Source: Clostridiales bacterium (GTDB lineage: Bacteria > Bacillota > Clostridia > Peptostreptococcales > Anaerovoracaceae). Taken from it: a stretch of DNA of 64,000 bases. The position numbers were made by a program, and so were the translations under genes. The notes below the pieces were generated by a model. It made no database searches. It was given only the letters and a program-made list of their open reading frames with translations, and was not told the DNA's origin. The stretch is taken from positions 1-64,000 of the forward strand of contig QXXF01000025.1 of assembly GCA_009911365.1 (NCBI GenBank), given 5' to 3'. Shown piece by piece: positions 26,186-35,841 of the stretch. The stretch's first letter is position 1; every line of letters starts with the position of its first letter.

Positions 26186-27860
26186 CTAAAATCAATACTT
26201 TCCGACCTTCAAAGGCGAATCCGTACTTGCGGATTTTTTCCGCCGAGGTCCCCTTGGCTTCTAGTGCAGCGGCGTATTTCTTTTCCTGGATCTGGGATAG
26301 GGCCACCTTTGCGGTTTCTTCCAGGTCCTTTTCATCCTCCGGGTCATGGACCTTGAATTCTAAGATCATGGCTGCGTCCTCCGTCTTCAATGGCTCTAGT
26401 AATACATCATATCTGCCGAACCCGCTCTCCCGATTGGAGGTGAGGACGTACCTGTCCGAAAGCTCCACCATCAGGCCCAGCACGAAACCATGGTAAAAGC
26501 GTTCTGGCTCAGAAGCTGAAGGCTTTTTCCCTGTATTAAAATAGCTGAAAGTGGACAAGGCCACATCGTTCATGTACTTGTTCATGGCTTTCAAGTCATC
26601 GGAAAGCAGGGATTTAATAAAGTCGCTATAATTGGCGGAACCGTTTCGGAACCAGCCCCGCACCATGGTGCGGAACATGCGCCGCACTTCTTTGTTGGTC
26701 AGTGCCAGTTCGTATTGCGACCCGTCTAAACCGTCTTCACAACTGACCACCTTCAAGTATCCGCTGGCCAAAAGCAGGCTCCAGATGGCGGTCTCGTTTC
26801 CGTCCAGTTCGCCATACACGATCTGCTCGTCCAATTCTGTCACGATGGTTTTTCCGTCCAGCAGCGTCTCGAAGTCCAGTTTCACCGACTTGCCGCCCTC
26901 CCGGATCAGCTTGCCCGCCAGTCCGTTGGAACTGGAATTGGCCCAGTAAGCGTCCGTTTCTTTCCTTCTCAGAAAATTGATGATGGACCAAGGGTTGTAG
27001 ATGTCGGTCTTGTCCCCGAAGGTGAAGCCGTCGTACCAGGCTTTGACTTCTTCCTTTCTATCCGACAGCCCCTGCTCGTCCAAAGCGGCGAAGACCTCCT
27101 CCTCCGTGAAGCCGAAGCAGTCTGCGTATTCCCTGGAAGTGGTGGTCACCACCGCCAGATTGTTCAGATCGGAGAATATGGATTCCCTGCTGACCCTGGT
27201 GATGCCCGTCATAAGGGCCCGTTCCAAATACGGGTTGGTCTTGAAAGTGGCGTTGAACAGGCTCCTGACGAAGGCTGTCATCTCGTCCCAATAACCGCCT
27301 ACGTAGGCTTCCTGCAAAGGCGTGTCGTATTCGTCTAGAAGGATGATGGTTTTCTTTTGGTGATAGCGGGACAAATAATCGGATAATGCTCTCAGAGACG
27401 AAGCCGCCTTGCTGTCCGACATGTCCTCGGACACGTTTTGGAACGATCTTTTTTCTTTTTCGTTCAGAAAATCGGTCTCTAGTAAAAAATCGCATTTGTT
27501 GTACAGTTCTTCGATGGTCCTACAAATGGTTTCCCTAGCCTGGGAAAAAGAAGTTTCTTTCACGTCCGCGAAACTTAGGAAAATCACAGGGAAAGTTCCC
27601 TGCAGCCGCCGGTAAGTTTCGTCTTCCCAGACGGAAAGCTCCTCGAACAAGTCGCTCCTTCCTGCGTAATCCGCAGAAAAGAATTTTTCCAGAGTGCTCA
27701 TGAGCAAGGTTTTCCCGAACCGCCTGGGACGGGTGATCAGCGTCACGTCGTCTTGGCTTGCCCACCATTCCCTGATGAAGTTCGTCTTGTCGATGTAAAA
27801 ACATTGGTTTTGCCGTATTTTTTCAAAATCCTGGATCCCGATTCCCACTGTTCTCGCCAT
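26175..27860 (-). CDS. AAA ATPase with PD-(D/E)XK nuclease-like domain (DUF1703 type)
   Basis: A 561-aa protein. It has N-terminal AAA-ATPase_like domain with Walker A RPRRFGKT (44-51) and Walker B IILLDEYDTP. The C-terminal DUF1703 domain has the restriction-like core ESGFGRYDVLLEP...ILEFKV. Start at 27860 (MARTVGIGIQDFEKI), preceded by GAGAGGCGGAAAC; earlier in-frame starts add a low-complexity leader. The family is widely expanded in Clostridia and Bacteroidetes; defence or mobile-element functions are suspected, none proven. A close relative lies at the window's right end, with a 35-bp identical stretch. Monocistronic. Confidence 0.85.
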   Translation of the reverse strand: MARTVGIGIQDFEKIRQNQCFYIDKTNFIREWWASQDDVTLITRPRRFGKTLLMSTLEKFFSADYAGRSDLFEELSVWEDETYRRLQGTFPVIFLSFADVKETSFSQARETICRTIEELYNKCDFLLETDFLNEKEKRSFQNVSEDMSDSKAASSLRALSDYLSRYHQKKTIILLDEYDTPLQEAYVGGYWDEMTAFVRSLFNATFKTNPYLERALMTGITRVSRESIFSDLNNLAVVTTTSREYADCFGFTEEEVFAALDEQGLSDRKEEVKAWYDGFTFGDKTDIYNPWSIINFLRRKETDAYWANSSSNGLAGKLIREGGKSVKLDFETLLDGKTIVTELDEQIVYGELDGNETAIWSLLLASGYLKVVSCEDGLDGSQYELALTNKEVRRMFRTMVRGWFRNGSANYSDFIKSLLSDDLKAMNKYMNDVALSTFSYFNTGKKPSASEPERFYHGFVLGLMVELSDRYVLTSNRESGFGRYDVLLEPLKTEDAAMILEFKVHDPEDEKDLEETAKVALSQIQEKKYAAALEAKGTSAEKIRKYGFAFEGRKVLILGGR

Positions 27861-27999
27861 GTTTCCGCCTCTCTTCCTTTCTGCTCCCTTTGTTTGTTCC
27901 CAAACGCATGATCCGCAGGGACCTTTGCTCTCGTCCGTGCGGCCCCGGGCTGCCACGTTCTATAGGTATTGTATCACAAAAGGAGCAGGGCTGGGCTAC

Positions 28000-28122
28000 T
28001 TAATTTTCGACAGGCGGACTCTAATAGAGAATCGATTTGCATGTAAAAATGGATAGCGGCAATGACAGCATAAAGAAAAATTTTTCAAATGCACGGACGC
28101 AGGTTGCGGTGTCGAAAATTAA
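28000..28122. repeat. 123-bp segment bounded by 13-bp perfect inverted repeats
   Basis: TTAATTTTCGACA at 28000-28012 and its exact reverse complement at 28110-28122 enclose 97 bp with no open frame. It lies in the gap between the AAA/nuclease-like gene and two decayed genes. The size and ends suggest a small non-autonomous element, but no target duplication is evident. The rest of 27861-28162 holds no gene; a TAAAATACTTATAAT stretch near 28148 could be a promoter for the broken gene downstream. Confidence 0.5.
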
Positions 28123-28162
28123 ACCATCGCTTTCGGTTCCTTTTATGGTAAAATACTTATAA

Positions 28163-29340
28163 TTGAAATGGCAAGGTGAAAATTTGAATCAAGGCTTTTG
28201 CGGAAAATGGCGGAAGCTCTACTTATGCATCATTATGGAAGGAGGCGCAGATGTTAAAGTCACGGCCACTAGTCAGATTGCGGCCATGTATCTCAGAAAG
28301 CAGAACATTTATACAGAACGGAAGATATATCCATATCCAAGGTTAGAGGATTTGAGATTGGATTTGCTGCTAAGGATTAGGGTGATGGCTGCGAATAACA
28401 CCCCCCGGTAATCACCCATGGAAGGATATAAACGGTGAACAGTTGCTGAAAAGCGCAGGATTGTATGGATTTGACCCTGCGACTGGACAGCAGGGATATA
28501 ATCTGGCATCAGTGATGCTGCTCGGGAAAACTGATGTGATTTTGAATGTGGTTCCGGCTTATGTTACAGATGCGCTGGTTTGGAAAGTAAACGTGGATCG
28601 TTACGATGACCGGGAAATTATCACAACAAATTTGATTGAAAGTTATGAGTAGTTAATGGCCTTCGCTAGAAAGCACCTTCCAGATAATTTTTTTTAGAAG
28701 ATGATCAGAGAAAGAGCCTTAGGGATATCATAGCCCAGGAAATGTTGGTCAATACTTTGATCATCGTGAGATGACAAGTTCTTTTCGGGCAAAATTTGTG
28801 ATTGAAAAGGACAAAATGTACGTGGAAAATGCTACTAGGGCAGTCGGAGAGGGAGTGATCACGCCAGAAAATCTGGAGGCGAATCCAATCATTGCGTCAT
28901 TTTTCAGAAATATCGGCTATTCTGACCAGCTTGGATCAGGTGTTAGGAATTTGTTTAAATACACGAAGTTTTACTCCGGAAAAGAACCGGAGTTTAAAGA
29001 AGGCGATGTGTTTCGGATTACAGTGCCGTTGAATGAAGATTACTCATTTGATTTTGGTCAGACGCAATTAAGAGAGACGATTGAGACTAAAATAGCGACT
29101 GATGAGACTAAATTAGATGTGGTCGCAGTAAAATATCAATTGAATAAAGATGAGATGAATATTTTGCGATTGATGAAAGAGAATCCATCCATTACTCAAA
29201 AGGAGATTCAGAAAGCCACGGATATTTCTATGGGAACGATCAAACGAATTTTACCAAGACTACAGGAAAAAGGCGTATTGGTAAGAATCGGAAGCAGGTG
29301 TTCCGGAAAATGGATCGTAAAAGCGGAAACTGTAAGGTAG
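28163..29340 (+). pseudogene. Decayed AlbA_2/HATPase_c_4-type regulator
   Basis: Pieces of one gene appear in three frames. QNIYTERKIYPY...VMAANNTP runs to 28400. After a six-C run at 28401-28406 (one C too many) comes GNHPWKDINGEQLLKSAG, then YDDREIITTNLIESYE. An in-frame TAG follows, then a slip in the T-run near 28690. A lost base at about 28763 precedes EMTSSFRAKFVIEKDKMYVEN and DQLGSGVRNLFKYTKFYSG. The tail is an intact winged-helix HTH (ITQKEIQKATDISMGTIKRI). The N-terminal AlbA_2 domain is missing. The 189-aa piece from 28771 could still be made, but the whole is a ruin of an ATP-binding transcription-factor-like protein. Confidence 0.75.
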
Positions 29341-29341
29341 G

Positions 29342-29923
29342 TGGATATGTTTACATCCGTACAATGCCTTGGAAGAAGTTTTGGTCAATGCTGTTTTCCA
29401 CAAATCTTATCGTGAGCCGGAACCGGTGGAGATTCGGATCTACGTGGATCGGATCATGGTGATCAATTATCCTGGGTTAGCCAAATGGATCGATCTGGAC
29501 AAATTCGTGTCAGGAAAAGCAAAAGCCAGGAAATATCGGAACCGCCGCATCGGCGAACTTTTCAAAGAAATCGATTTATCGGAAAAACAAGGGACTGGAA
29601 TCACAAAGATCCTGAGAGAATTAAGGGACAATGGCTCGCCTGAACCGGAATTTAAGATGGACGAAGACAGGGTCTATTTGGAAACGATCCTCTATATTCG
29701 GGAAGGGTTTGATGTCACACCGAAAATGAGCGATAAAGAAAAAATATTTTACAGCTTCTTGACGCAAGCATTGGAAGAAAATGATTTTGTGACTACAAAG
29801 CTGATGGCGGAATTGACTGGCATGGCGGAATCGACAACAAGACGCTATCTAACAAGGTTTTGTGATTTGGAGATCATTCATTCCAATGGAAAAAATAGAG
29901 GCACGAAGTATTATGTGCTATAA
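29342..29923 (+). pseudogene. 5'-truncated AlbA_2/HATPase_c_4-type gene
   Basis: Recognisable family sequence begins at PYNALEEVLVNAVFHKSY (from 29357, no ATG) and runs through VDRIMVINYPG and KQGTGITKILRELRDNG, the GHKL ATPase-like N and G boxes. It ends in a winged-helix HTH (VTTKLMAELTGMAESTTRRY) at 29923. The first half, including the AlbA_2 domain, is absent. It abuts the remnant before it, which is from a different member of the same family. A TTG at 29369 gives 184 codons but has no ribosome site. Confidence 0.65.
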
Positions 29924-29943
29924 AGGACTGTTGGTCCGTGAGA

Positions 29944-29976
29944 CCTGCGGAAACCCCACAATGTTGTTTCCGCAGG
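29944..29976. terminator. Stem-loop after decayed genes
   Basis: Perfect 11-bp stem (CCTGCGGAAAC with its complement) and an 11-nt loop, without a T-tract. It separates the remnants from the ung promoter. Confidence 0.4.
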
Positions 29977-29998
29977 GTGTACATCAGGATTTTATCCC

Positions 29999-30027
29999 TT
30001 GTCATTGCCCAAAATCTCCGATATAAT
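29999..30027 (+). promoter_or_regulatory. Promoter of ung, giving a leaderless transcript
   Basis: TTGTCA at 29999-30004, 17-nt spacer, TATAAT at 30022-30027. The expected start of transcription, 6-7 nt after the -10, is at or next to the ATG at 30034. Confidence 0.65.
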
Positions 30028-30033
30028 AAAACC

Positions 30034-30705
30034 ATGGTGAATATAGGAAACGACTGGGACCAGATCCTGGAGGGAGAATTTGAAAAAGAATATTATCAGA
30101 ATTTACGGCAGTTTCTGATAAAGGAATACAGGACCAGAGTGATTTACCCAAGCATGTACGACATTTTCAACGCATTGAAGTTCACGCCCTACGAGGAGGT
30201 AAAAGCAGTGATTTTAGGGCAGGATCCGTATCATCAGCCTGGGCAGGCCCATGGTCTTTGTTTTTCTGTGCAAAAACCAGTGCCCCCGCCGCCCTCTCTT
30301 GTAAACATTTTCCAAGAGTTGAAGGCTGACCTGGGGATAGAACCGCCGTCTCACGGATGTTTGGAAAGCTGGGCGAAAAGCGGCGTGCTGCTGCTCAATA
30401 CGGCACTGACTGTCAGACGGGGACAAGCCAATTCCCATAGAGGAAAAGGGTGGGAGATTTTTACAAATAAAATCATCGAGACGCTTAATGATCGGGAAGA
30501 TCCCATGGTCTTCATTTTATGGGGTTCCAACGCCAAAGCAAAAGAAGGCCTCATTACCAACAACCGCCATTTGATCCTCAAAGGTGCGCATCCAAGCCCG
30601 TTAGGGGCCAGCAGCGGCTTTTGGGGCGGCAAATACTTTTCAAAGACTAACGCGTTTTTAAAACGTTTTGGGAAAGAACCCATTGACTGGAGCATTCCAG
30701 AGTAA
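30034..30705 (+). CDS. ung: Uracil-DNA glycosylase
   Basis: A 223-aa family 1 UDG. It has the catalytic GQDPYH with Asp64, then GQAHGLCFSV, the uracil-binding LLLNTALTV, and the DNA-intercalating loop HPSPLGASSGF with catalytic His. It excises uracil from DNA to start base-excision repair. ATG 30034 (MVNIGNDWDQ) gives the family length; a longer reading from 29938 crosses the promoter. No ribosome site precedes the ATG and the promoter predicts initiation at the ATG. LemA follows 14 bp after the stop, so the three genes ung-lemA-DUF2207 may be cotranscribed. Confidence 0.95.
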   Translation: MVNIGNDWDQILEGEFEKEYYQNLRQFLIKEYRTRVIYPSMYDIFNALKFTPYEEVKAVILGQDPYHQPGQAHGLCFSVQKPVPPPPSLVNIFQELKADLGIEPPSHGCLESWAKSGVLLLNTALTVRRGQANSHRGKGWEIFTNKIIETLNDREDPMVFILWGSNAKAKEGLITNNRHLILKGAHPSPLGASSGFWGGKYFSKTNAFLKRFGKEPIDWSIPE

Positions 30706-30719
30706 GGAGGGGAAACAGC

Positions 30720-31280
30720 ATGAACACAAGCATAATCATCGGGGCAGTCATTTTTGTCGCGGTCGTCCTTTTTTGGCTCATCATGTCCTACAATGGTTTT
30801 GTGAAACTGAAAAACAGCGTAGAAGAAGCCTTTGCCACCATGGACGTGTTTCTGAAAAAACGGTATGACCTGATTCCCAATTTAGTGGAGACTGTAAAGG
30901 GCTACGCGTCCCATGAAAAGGACACTTTGGAAAATGTGACAGACGCTAGGAACGTGACAAGGAGAGCGGCCACAAGGAACGAGCGGATCGCCGGAGAACA
31001 TGCGCTGACTCAGACGTTGGGGACGCTGTTTGCGGTTTCTGAGAACTATCCAGACTTAAAGGCCAATACCAATTTTCTAGATTTGCAGAGACAACTGCAG
31101 CGGGTAGAGGAGGATATCGCCAATTCCAGAAAGTTTTACAATGCCTTAGTAAAGATGATGAACACCAGGGTGCAGATGTTTCCAAGCAATCTGGTTGCCA
31201 AAATGTTTCATTTCACAAGGCAGCCTCTTTTTGAAGTGGAGACAGGAGAAGAACGAGAAAATGTTAAAGTACAGTTTTAA
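30720..31280 (+). CDS. LemA family protein
   Basis: A 186-aa protein with one N-terminal TM helix (about 4-22). The LemA helical bundle follows: YNGFVKLKNSVEEAFATMDV, KKRYDLIPNLVETVKGYA and ENYPDLKAN. The DUF2207 gene overlaps its last 20 bp. LemA proteins with DUF2207 or TPM proteins form membrane assemblies of unknown function in many Firmicutes. RBS AAGGAGGGG at 30704-30712. Confidence 0.9.
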   Translation: MNTSIIIGAVIFVAVVLFWLIMSYNGFVKLKNSVEEAFATMDVFLKKRYDLIPNLVETVKGYASHEKDTLENVTDARNVTRRAATRNERIAGEHALTQTLGTLFAVSENYPDLKANTNFLDLQRQLQRVEEDIANSRKFYNALVKMMNTRVQMFPSNLVAKMFHFTRQPLFEVETGEERENVKVQF

Positions 31281-33198
31281 AACCATCGGTCTCCTGGCTA
31301 TGATCCTGACAATGTTTTTGTGGCTGGGACTTGTGGGCCCCCAAGATGTACGGGCAGCAAGTTATGATTTTGATACGGATTCTTTCAATGTGGATGTGAC
31401 AGTGGAGGAGGATAATTCTCTGGAAATCACAGAAACCATTTCTGTGGATTTCCACAGAGCAAAACATGGGATCTTTCGATACATCCCCCTTGAAGGGACC
31501 GCTTATTACAAGGTGGGCGGCGAAGACGTGGAGCAGAGCCGGAACATGAAAATTGACCAGGTAAAAGTCAATGGATACGAATACGACACTTACAAGGAAA
31601 ATGGAAATCTCGTCATCCGAGTGGGCGATGAAGACGTGACGGTCACGGGAAAGCAGACTTACAAGATTTCCTATCGATGCAGGCTTTACGATGATAAGAT
31701 CGATGCCTATGACATGCTTTATTACAACGTGCTGCCCCAGGGAAACAGCGGCGGAGGCTGGGAAACTTCCATCCAAGAGGCTAGAGTGCGGATCCATATG
31801 CCAAAAGAATTTGACGAGGATAATCTTCATGTGTACGCTGGTTATTATGGCAGCGATGCTTTTTCTGATTTGCTAAAGATAAAGGTACAGGGCTGCGATA
31901 TTGAAATCAAAGCTGCTCGGGCCCTTCCGCAAGGCGTGGGAATCACGGCGCAAGCTATTTTGCCTGAAGGGTATTTCAAAAATGAAATGACCACAGATTG
32001 GGCATATTCGGCTTTGTTGCTGATCATGATTTTCTGCGGGTTGTTAGCGGTCATCCTGTGGTTGCGCTTTGGTAAGGACGCAAAGATGGTCCGGACTGTG
32101 GAGTTTTATCCGCCGGATGGGCTGACCTCCGCAGACATGGGTTATATCGTGGATGGTTATGTGGACAAGGCGGATATGGTTTCCATGATCATCTATTTCG
32201 CGGAGCAGGGATACATCACCATTGAGGAACAGGAGCTGGGTCAGTTCCTGCTCCACAAGGAACAAGATTTGCCAGAGGATGCCAATGACTTTGAACATAC
32301 GCTGATGGACGGGTTATTCCAGTGCGGGGATGGGACTTCCGTGGCTTTGTCTGATCTGCGGGAAGCGTTTTACGATTCCTATCAGACCGCGGCAGGGCAG
32401 CTGAAAAAGAAGTACAAGAAGAAAAAGCACAGGATCTTTTACAAGAGTGGCAGCGTTGCCCGGATCATTGCCGCTGTTCTCATGGTGATTCCTGTGGGAG
32501 CGGGCGTGGTGTTCAGCAGTCTCTTTGCCCAGGAAGGAGCATTTGCCATTGCGGCAGCGCCTCTTTCAGCGGTCATGCTGATCCTCTATCTCATTGGCAT
32601 GTATGTGTACGATAAAAAGGACAGCATGAAGCGGGGCGGATATCGAGCAGGAAATGCGATCCTCCTGATTTTGGAAGCCGCTGTTTTGTGCGGCGCGGCA
32701 GGGCTCATTGATTATCTGGCGGGAACAGCTGCGGGTGCGATGACCGTCATCAGTTCGATAATCGCTTACATCTGCGCTAGGCAAATGAGAAAGCGCACGC
32801 CGTATGGGACAAAGATCACGGGAAAGATTTTAGGGTTCCGCCACTTTATCGAAACTGCGGAGCTAGAACGGCTGGAAGCTTTGGTGAATGAAGATCCATC
32901 TTATTTTTATCACATACTGCCATATGCCTATGTCTTTGGGCTGTCAGACAAATGGGCAAAGAATTTTGAATCCATTGCCGTGGAGCCGCCGAACTGGTAC
33001 GGCGGACATTATGGACAGTCAGCCTTCAATACCTGGGTATTCATGAATGCGTTCCATTCCTGCTCCTATGCCATGGGGCAGAATATCAGCGTGCCGTCCG
33101 CTTCGGAAGGCGGTTCCGGAGGGATTTCCGGCGGCGGCTTTTCCGGGGGAGGTTTCTCCGGCGGCGGCTTTGGCGGCGGCGGTGGTGGATCCTGGTAA
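31261..33198 (+). CDS. DUF2207 membrane protein with glycine-rich tail
   Basis: A 645-aa protein. It has a signal peptide or TM at about 8-31 ending near VRAASYDF, an extracellular beta-rich DUF2207 domain (about 35-240) and a TM at about 250-270. A cytoplasmic segment and a cluster of TM helices at about 400-500 follow. The C-terminus is built of GGGF-SGGGF-GGGG repeats and ends SW. Start ATG 31261 lies inside lemA, so the two are coupled. The same tail type occurs in TPM/DUF2207 partners of LemA. Function not established. Confidence 0.87.
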   Translation: MLKYSFKTIGLLAMILTMFLWLGLVGPQDVRAASYDFDTDSFNVDVTVEEDNSLEITETISVDFHRAKHGIFRYIPLEGTAYYKVGGEDVEQSRNMKIDQVKVNGYEYDTYKENGNLVIRVGDEDVTVTGKQTYKISYRCRLYDDKIDAYDMLYYNVLPQGNSGGGWETSIQEARVRIHMPKEFDEDNLHVYAGYYGSDAFSDLLKIKVQGCDIEIKAARALPQGVGITAQAILPEGYFKNEMTTDWAYSALLLIMIFCGLLAVILWLRFGKDAKMVRTVEFYPPDGLTSADMGYIVDGYVDKADMVSMIIYFAEQGYITIEEQELGQFLLHKEQDLPEDANDFEHTLMDGLFQCGDGTSVALSDLREAFYDSYQTAAGQLKKKYKKKKHRIFYKSGSVARIIAAVLMVIPVGAGVVFSSLFAQEGAFAIAAAPLSAVMLILYLIGMYVYDKKDSMKRGGYRAGNAILLILEAAVLCGAAGLIDYLAGTAAGAMTVISSIIAYICARQMRKRTPYGTKITGKILGFRHFIETAELERLEALVNEDPSYFYHILPYAYVFGLSDKWAKNFESIAVEPPNWYGGHYGQSAFNTWVFMNAFHSCSYAMGQNISVPSASEGGSGGISGGGFSGGGFSGGGFGGGGGGSW

Positions 33199-33274
33199 AA
33201 CCAGGAAACCAGTAGGATCGGCATATTAACAAGGACGGCAGCCTCAGCTGCTGTCATCAAGAGAGGAAGAAAAA

Positions 33275-34579
33275 ATGAAAAATCGAGGATGGGCGTTATT
33301 GCCTTTTATTGTGTTTATCGTCCTTTTCGCAGGAGTAGGCATCATCAGCGGCGACTTTTATGGGATGCCGGCTCTAGTGGCCTTTGTGGCTGCCTTGTTC
33401 GTGGGGCTCCTGCAGAACCGAGGGCTGACTTTTGATGAAAAGCTTCACATTATTTCCAAGGGAGCGGGAGATGTGAACATCATCACCATGGTATTGATCT
33501 TTATCATGGCCGGAGCCTTTTCTGGAGTGGTGACAGCGGCTGGAGGCGTGGACAGTACTGTCAACTTTGGACTGTCCATCATGCCGCCAAATCTCATGGT
33601 AGTGGGGCTCTTTGTCATTGGTTGCTTTATTTCCGTTTCCATGGGAACTTCCATGGGTACCATCACGGCTCTTGCGCCTATTGCACTGGGAGTCGCCCAG
33701 CAGACGGGCTTTCCCGTGCCTGTGTGCGTTGGTGCGGTTGTGTGCGGAGCCATGTTCGGTGACAACCTTTCCATGATTTCCGATACTACCATCGCTGCGG
33801 TCAGGACACAAGGATGCGAAATGAAGGACAAGTTCAAACAAAACTTTTTTATCGTGCTCCCAGCGGCGATTATCACGCTGGTGATTTTCTATGTCCGTAC
33901 CATGGACATGACCTACAAATCCAATGCGGTTTACGATTATGATTTCATACAGGTCATTCCTTATCTGGTAGTGCTCATTGGAGCGCTGATCGGGCTGAAC
34001 GTATTTTTAGTGCTGATCTCTGGGATCATCTTGTCCATGATCGTTGGAGCGGCTTATGGAAAATTTACTGTGTTGGAAAGCTTTACTGCCATTGGAGACG
34101 GCATGGCAGGACTCTTTGAGATTTCCATCATATCCATCATTGTTGCCTGCATCGTTTCCTTGATTAAGGAAAACGGCGGTATCGACCTGATCATCGATAC
34201 CATCAAAAATCGGACAAAGGGAAAGCGGGGCGCAGAGTTCGGCATCGCGATCCTGGTGCTGCTGGTGGACATTTGCACGGCCAATAATACGGTGGCTATC
34301 GTCATGGCCGGGCCTATTGCTAAACAAATCGGTGATGAGTTTGAAGTGCAGCCAAAGAGAGTCGCATCCATCCTGGATATTTTCGCCTCTGTGGGCCAGG
34401 GGCTGATCCCGTATGGCGCACAGCTTTTGACCGCGGCGGCATTGGTAGGGCTGACACCGTTGGACATTATCCCGAGCCTGTATTATCCGATGCTTATGGC
34501 GGTCAGTGCTATTATCTTTATGCTGCTAAGGCCGCAGAAACAGCTGTCAGCTGCGGCAGAAAAACAAGACGAAGAGTGA
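33275..34579 (+). CDS. Na+/H+ antiporter, NhaC family
   Basis: A 434-aa protein with about 11-12 TM helices. CGAMFGDNLSMISDTTIAAVRTQG contains the conserved GDNLSxxSDTT motif of NhaC, here shown only by its key residues, and CTANNTVAIVMAGPIAKQI is the second family motif. It exchanges Na+ (or carries an organic ion coupled to it) for H+ across the membrane. RBS AGAGGAAG. Separate unit, convergent with the methyltransferase gene. Confidence 0.9.
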   Translation: MKNRGWALLPFIVFIVLFAGVGIISGDFYGMPALVAFVAALFVGLLQNRGLTFDEKLHIISKGAGDVNIITMVLIFIMAGAFSGVVTAAGGVDSTVNFGLSIMPPNLMVVGLFVIGCFISVSMGTSMGTITALAPIALGVAQQTGFPVPVCVGAVVCGAMFGDNLSMISDTTIAAVRTQGCEMKDKFKQNFFIVLPAAIITLVIFYVRTMDMTYKSNAVYDYDFIQVIPYLVVLIGALIGLNVFLVLISGIILSMIVGAAYGKFTVLESFTAIGDGMAGLFEISIISIIVACIVSLIKENGGIDLIIDTIKNRTKGKRGAEFGIAILVLLVDICTANNTVAIVMAGPIAKQIGDEFEVQPKRVASILDIFASVGQGLIPYGAQLLTAAALVGLTPLDIIPSLYYPMLMAVSAIIFMLLRPQKQLSAAAEKQDEE

Positions 34580-34608
34580 GAATAAAGAGAGAACTGTGAC
34601 GCAGGACA

Positions 34609-35742
34609 TCACAGTTCATCGATAGTAGGCTTCACTTGGTAAAAATCTTTTAAATTTTGGTATTCCTTTTGGGCTCGGGGGCTTGCTTCCCGGGCCTTTA
34701 CTGCTTTGATCATAATGTTTTTTGATGTATGCTCCAGGCTGGTGAACTCGATCATAGCCACATCGTAGCCCCGGGCTTCCAGCTTCAGGCCCCGCAGCCC
34801 ATCTGTAAGGAGTTCCGTGAACCGATCCTTCAAGATGCCATGCTTGTACATAGGCTGGTGAAGGTCATTTGTGATCTGGCTGAACAATTCATGCTGACAG
34901 CAAGGGACGGATAAAATGACCTTAGTGTTCCATTTGACAGCATTGATCAGAGCGTAGTCCGTAGCTGTGTCGCAGGCGTGGAGCGTCACCACCAGATCCG
35001 CATGGTCGCTGGTAAAGTCAGCGATGTCACCCCGCAGGAAGGTGAGAGACTGATAATCAAGGTCAGCGGCCACTTTGCCGCAAAAGGTGATCACGTCCTC
35101 TTTCAGGTCTAAACCAATGATCTCCACCTCTCGCCCCAACATGATTTTCAAATAGTGATAGAGCGCAAAGGTCAGATACGCTTTGCCGCAGCCAAAGTCA
35201 ATGATTCGCAGGGTCTTGTCCTTTGGAAGATAAGGCAGCACGTCCTGGAGGATCTCTAGGAACCGATTGATCTGGCGAAACTTGGCGTAATGCTTTTGAA
35301 AGACCTTGCCCTTCGCGTCCATGACTCCCAGACGAATGAGAAAGTCACAAGGGGTCCCCTCGGGCACGATATAGTTCTTTGCCTGGTTGTGGGAAAGGCT
35401 TTTTTGTTTTTGCGTCCCAGACTTTCTAGTGATTCGAGGCTTGTCCAGCTTGGGCGCTAGGATCTGTATATCCTCTTCCTCTGTAAAAATGTTGACCTGC
35501 TTGAAATCCCGCAGAATGAAATCCACGCAGGCATCCAGCACCATGGATTCTTCCATGTTTTCGTGAAGGACTTTCTTTTCATAATGAAACTCTGCTTGGA
35601 ACGCCTTTTGGCCTCGGAGCAGCATAGGCCGCAGGGTGACCTTTTTATAAGGCAGGGATTTCTTTCTGGGACTGCTGAATATGATCTTTACTAGGACACG
35701 CTCTGAAACGCAGGTGTCCAGGATTTCTCTTATCTGTTTCAT
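34609..35742 (-). CDS. Class I SAM-dependent methyltransferase
   Basis: A 377-aa protein. The N-terminal 110 residues form a basic domain ending KPRITRKSGTQKQKS. The C-terminal Rossmann methyltransferase has motif I IIDFGCGKAYLTFALYHYL (180-198), motif II GLDLKEDV and LVVTLHACDTATDYAL, the HACDTATD-type loop of the Methyltransf_32 group. These act on RNA or protein; the target is unknown. Start at 35742 (AAAGG before it) because the reading upstream enters the rpsT terminator. Confidence 0.82.
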   Translation of the reverse strand: MKQIREILDTCVSERVLVKIIFSSPRKKSLPYKKVTLRPMLLRGQKAFQAEFHYEKKVLHENMEESMVLDACVDFILRDFKQVNIFTEEEDIQILAPKLDKPRITRKSGTQKQKSLSHNQAKNYIVPEGTPCDFLIRLGVMDAKGKVFQKHYAKFRQINRFLEILQDVLPYLPKDKTLRIIDFGCGKAYLTFALYHYLKIMLGREVEIIGLDLKEDVITFCGKVAADLDYQSLTFLRGDIADFTSDHADLVVTLHACDTATDYALINAVKWNTKVILSVPCCQHELFSQITNDLHQPMYKHGILKDRFTELLTDGLRGLKLEARGYDVAMIEFTSLEHTSKNIMIKAVKAREASPRAQKEYQNLKDFYQVKPTIDEL

Positions 35743-35841
35743 GTCATACCTTTCTGATTTTAATGCGAACACAAGCAGTACCTGGTGGATCTCATGGTGT
35801 CTGGTAGCGAGGTCCGGCGCATGCGAACAAACGCAAAAAAG

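Noticed and set aside
33222-33250. GGCAGC/GCTGCTG hairpin before the NhaC gene as a terminator
   Set aside because: No T-tract follows and the loop is only a few bases; left unannotated.
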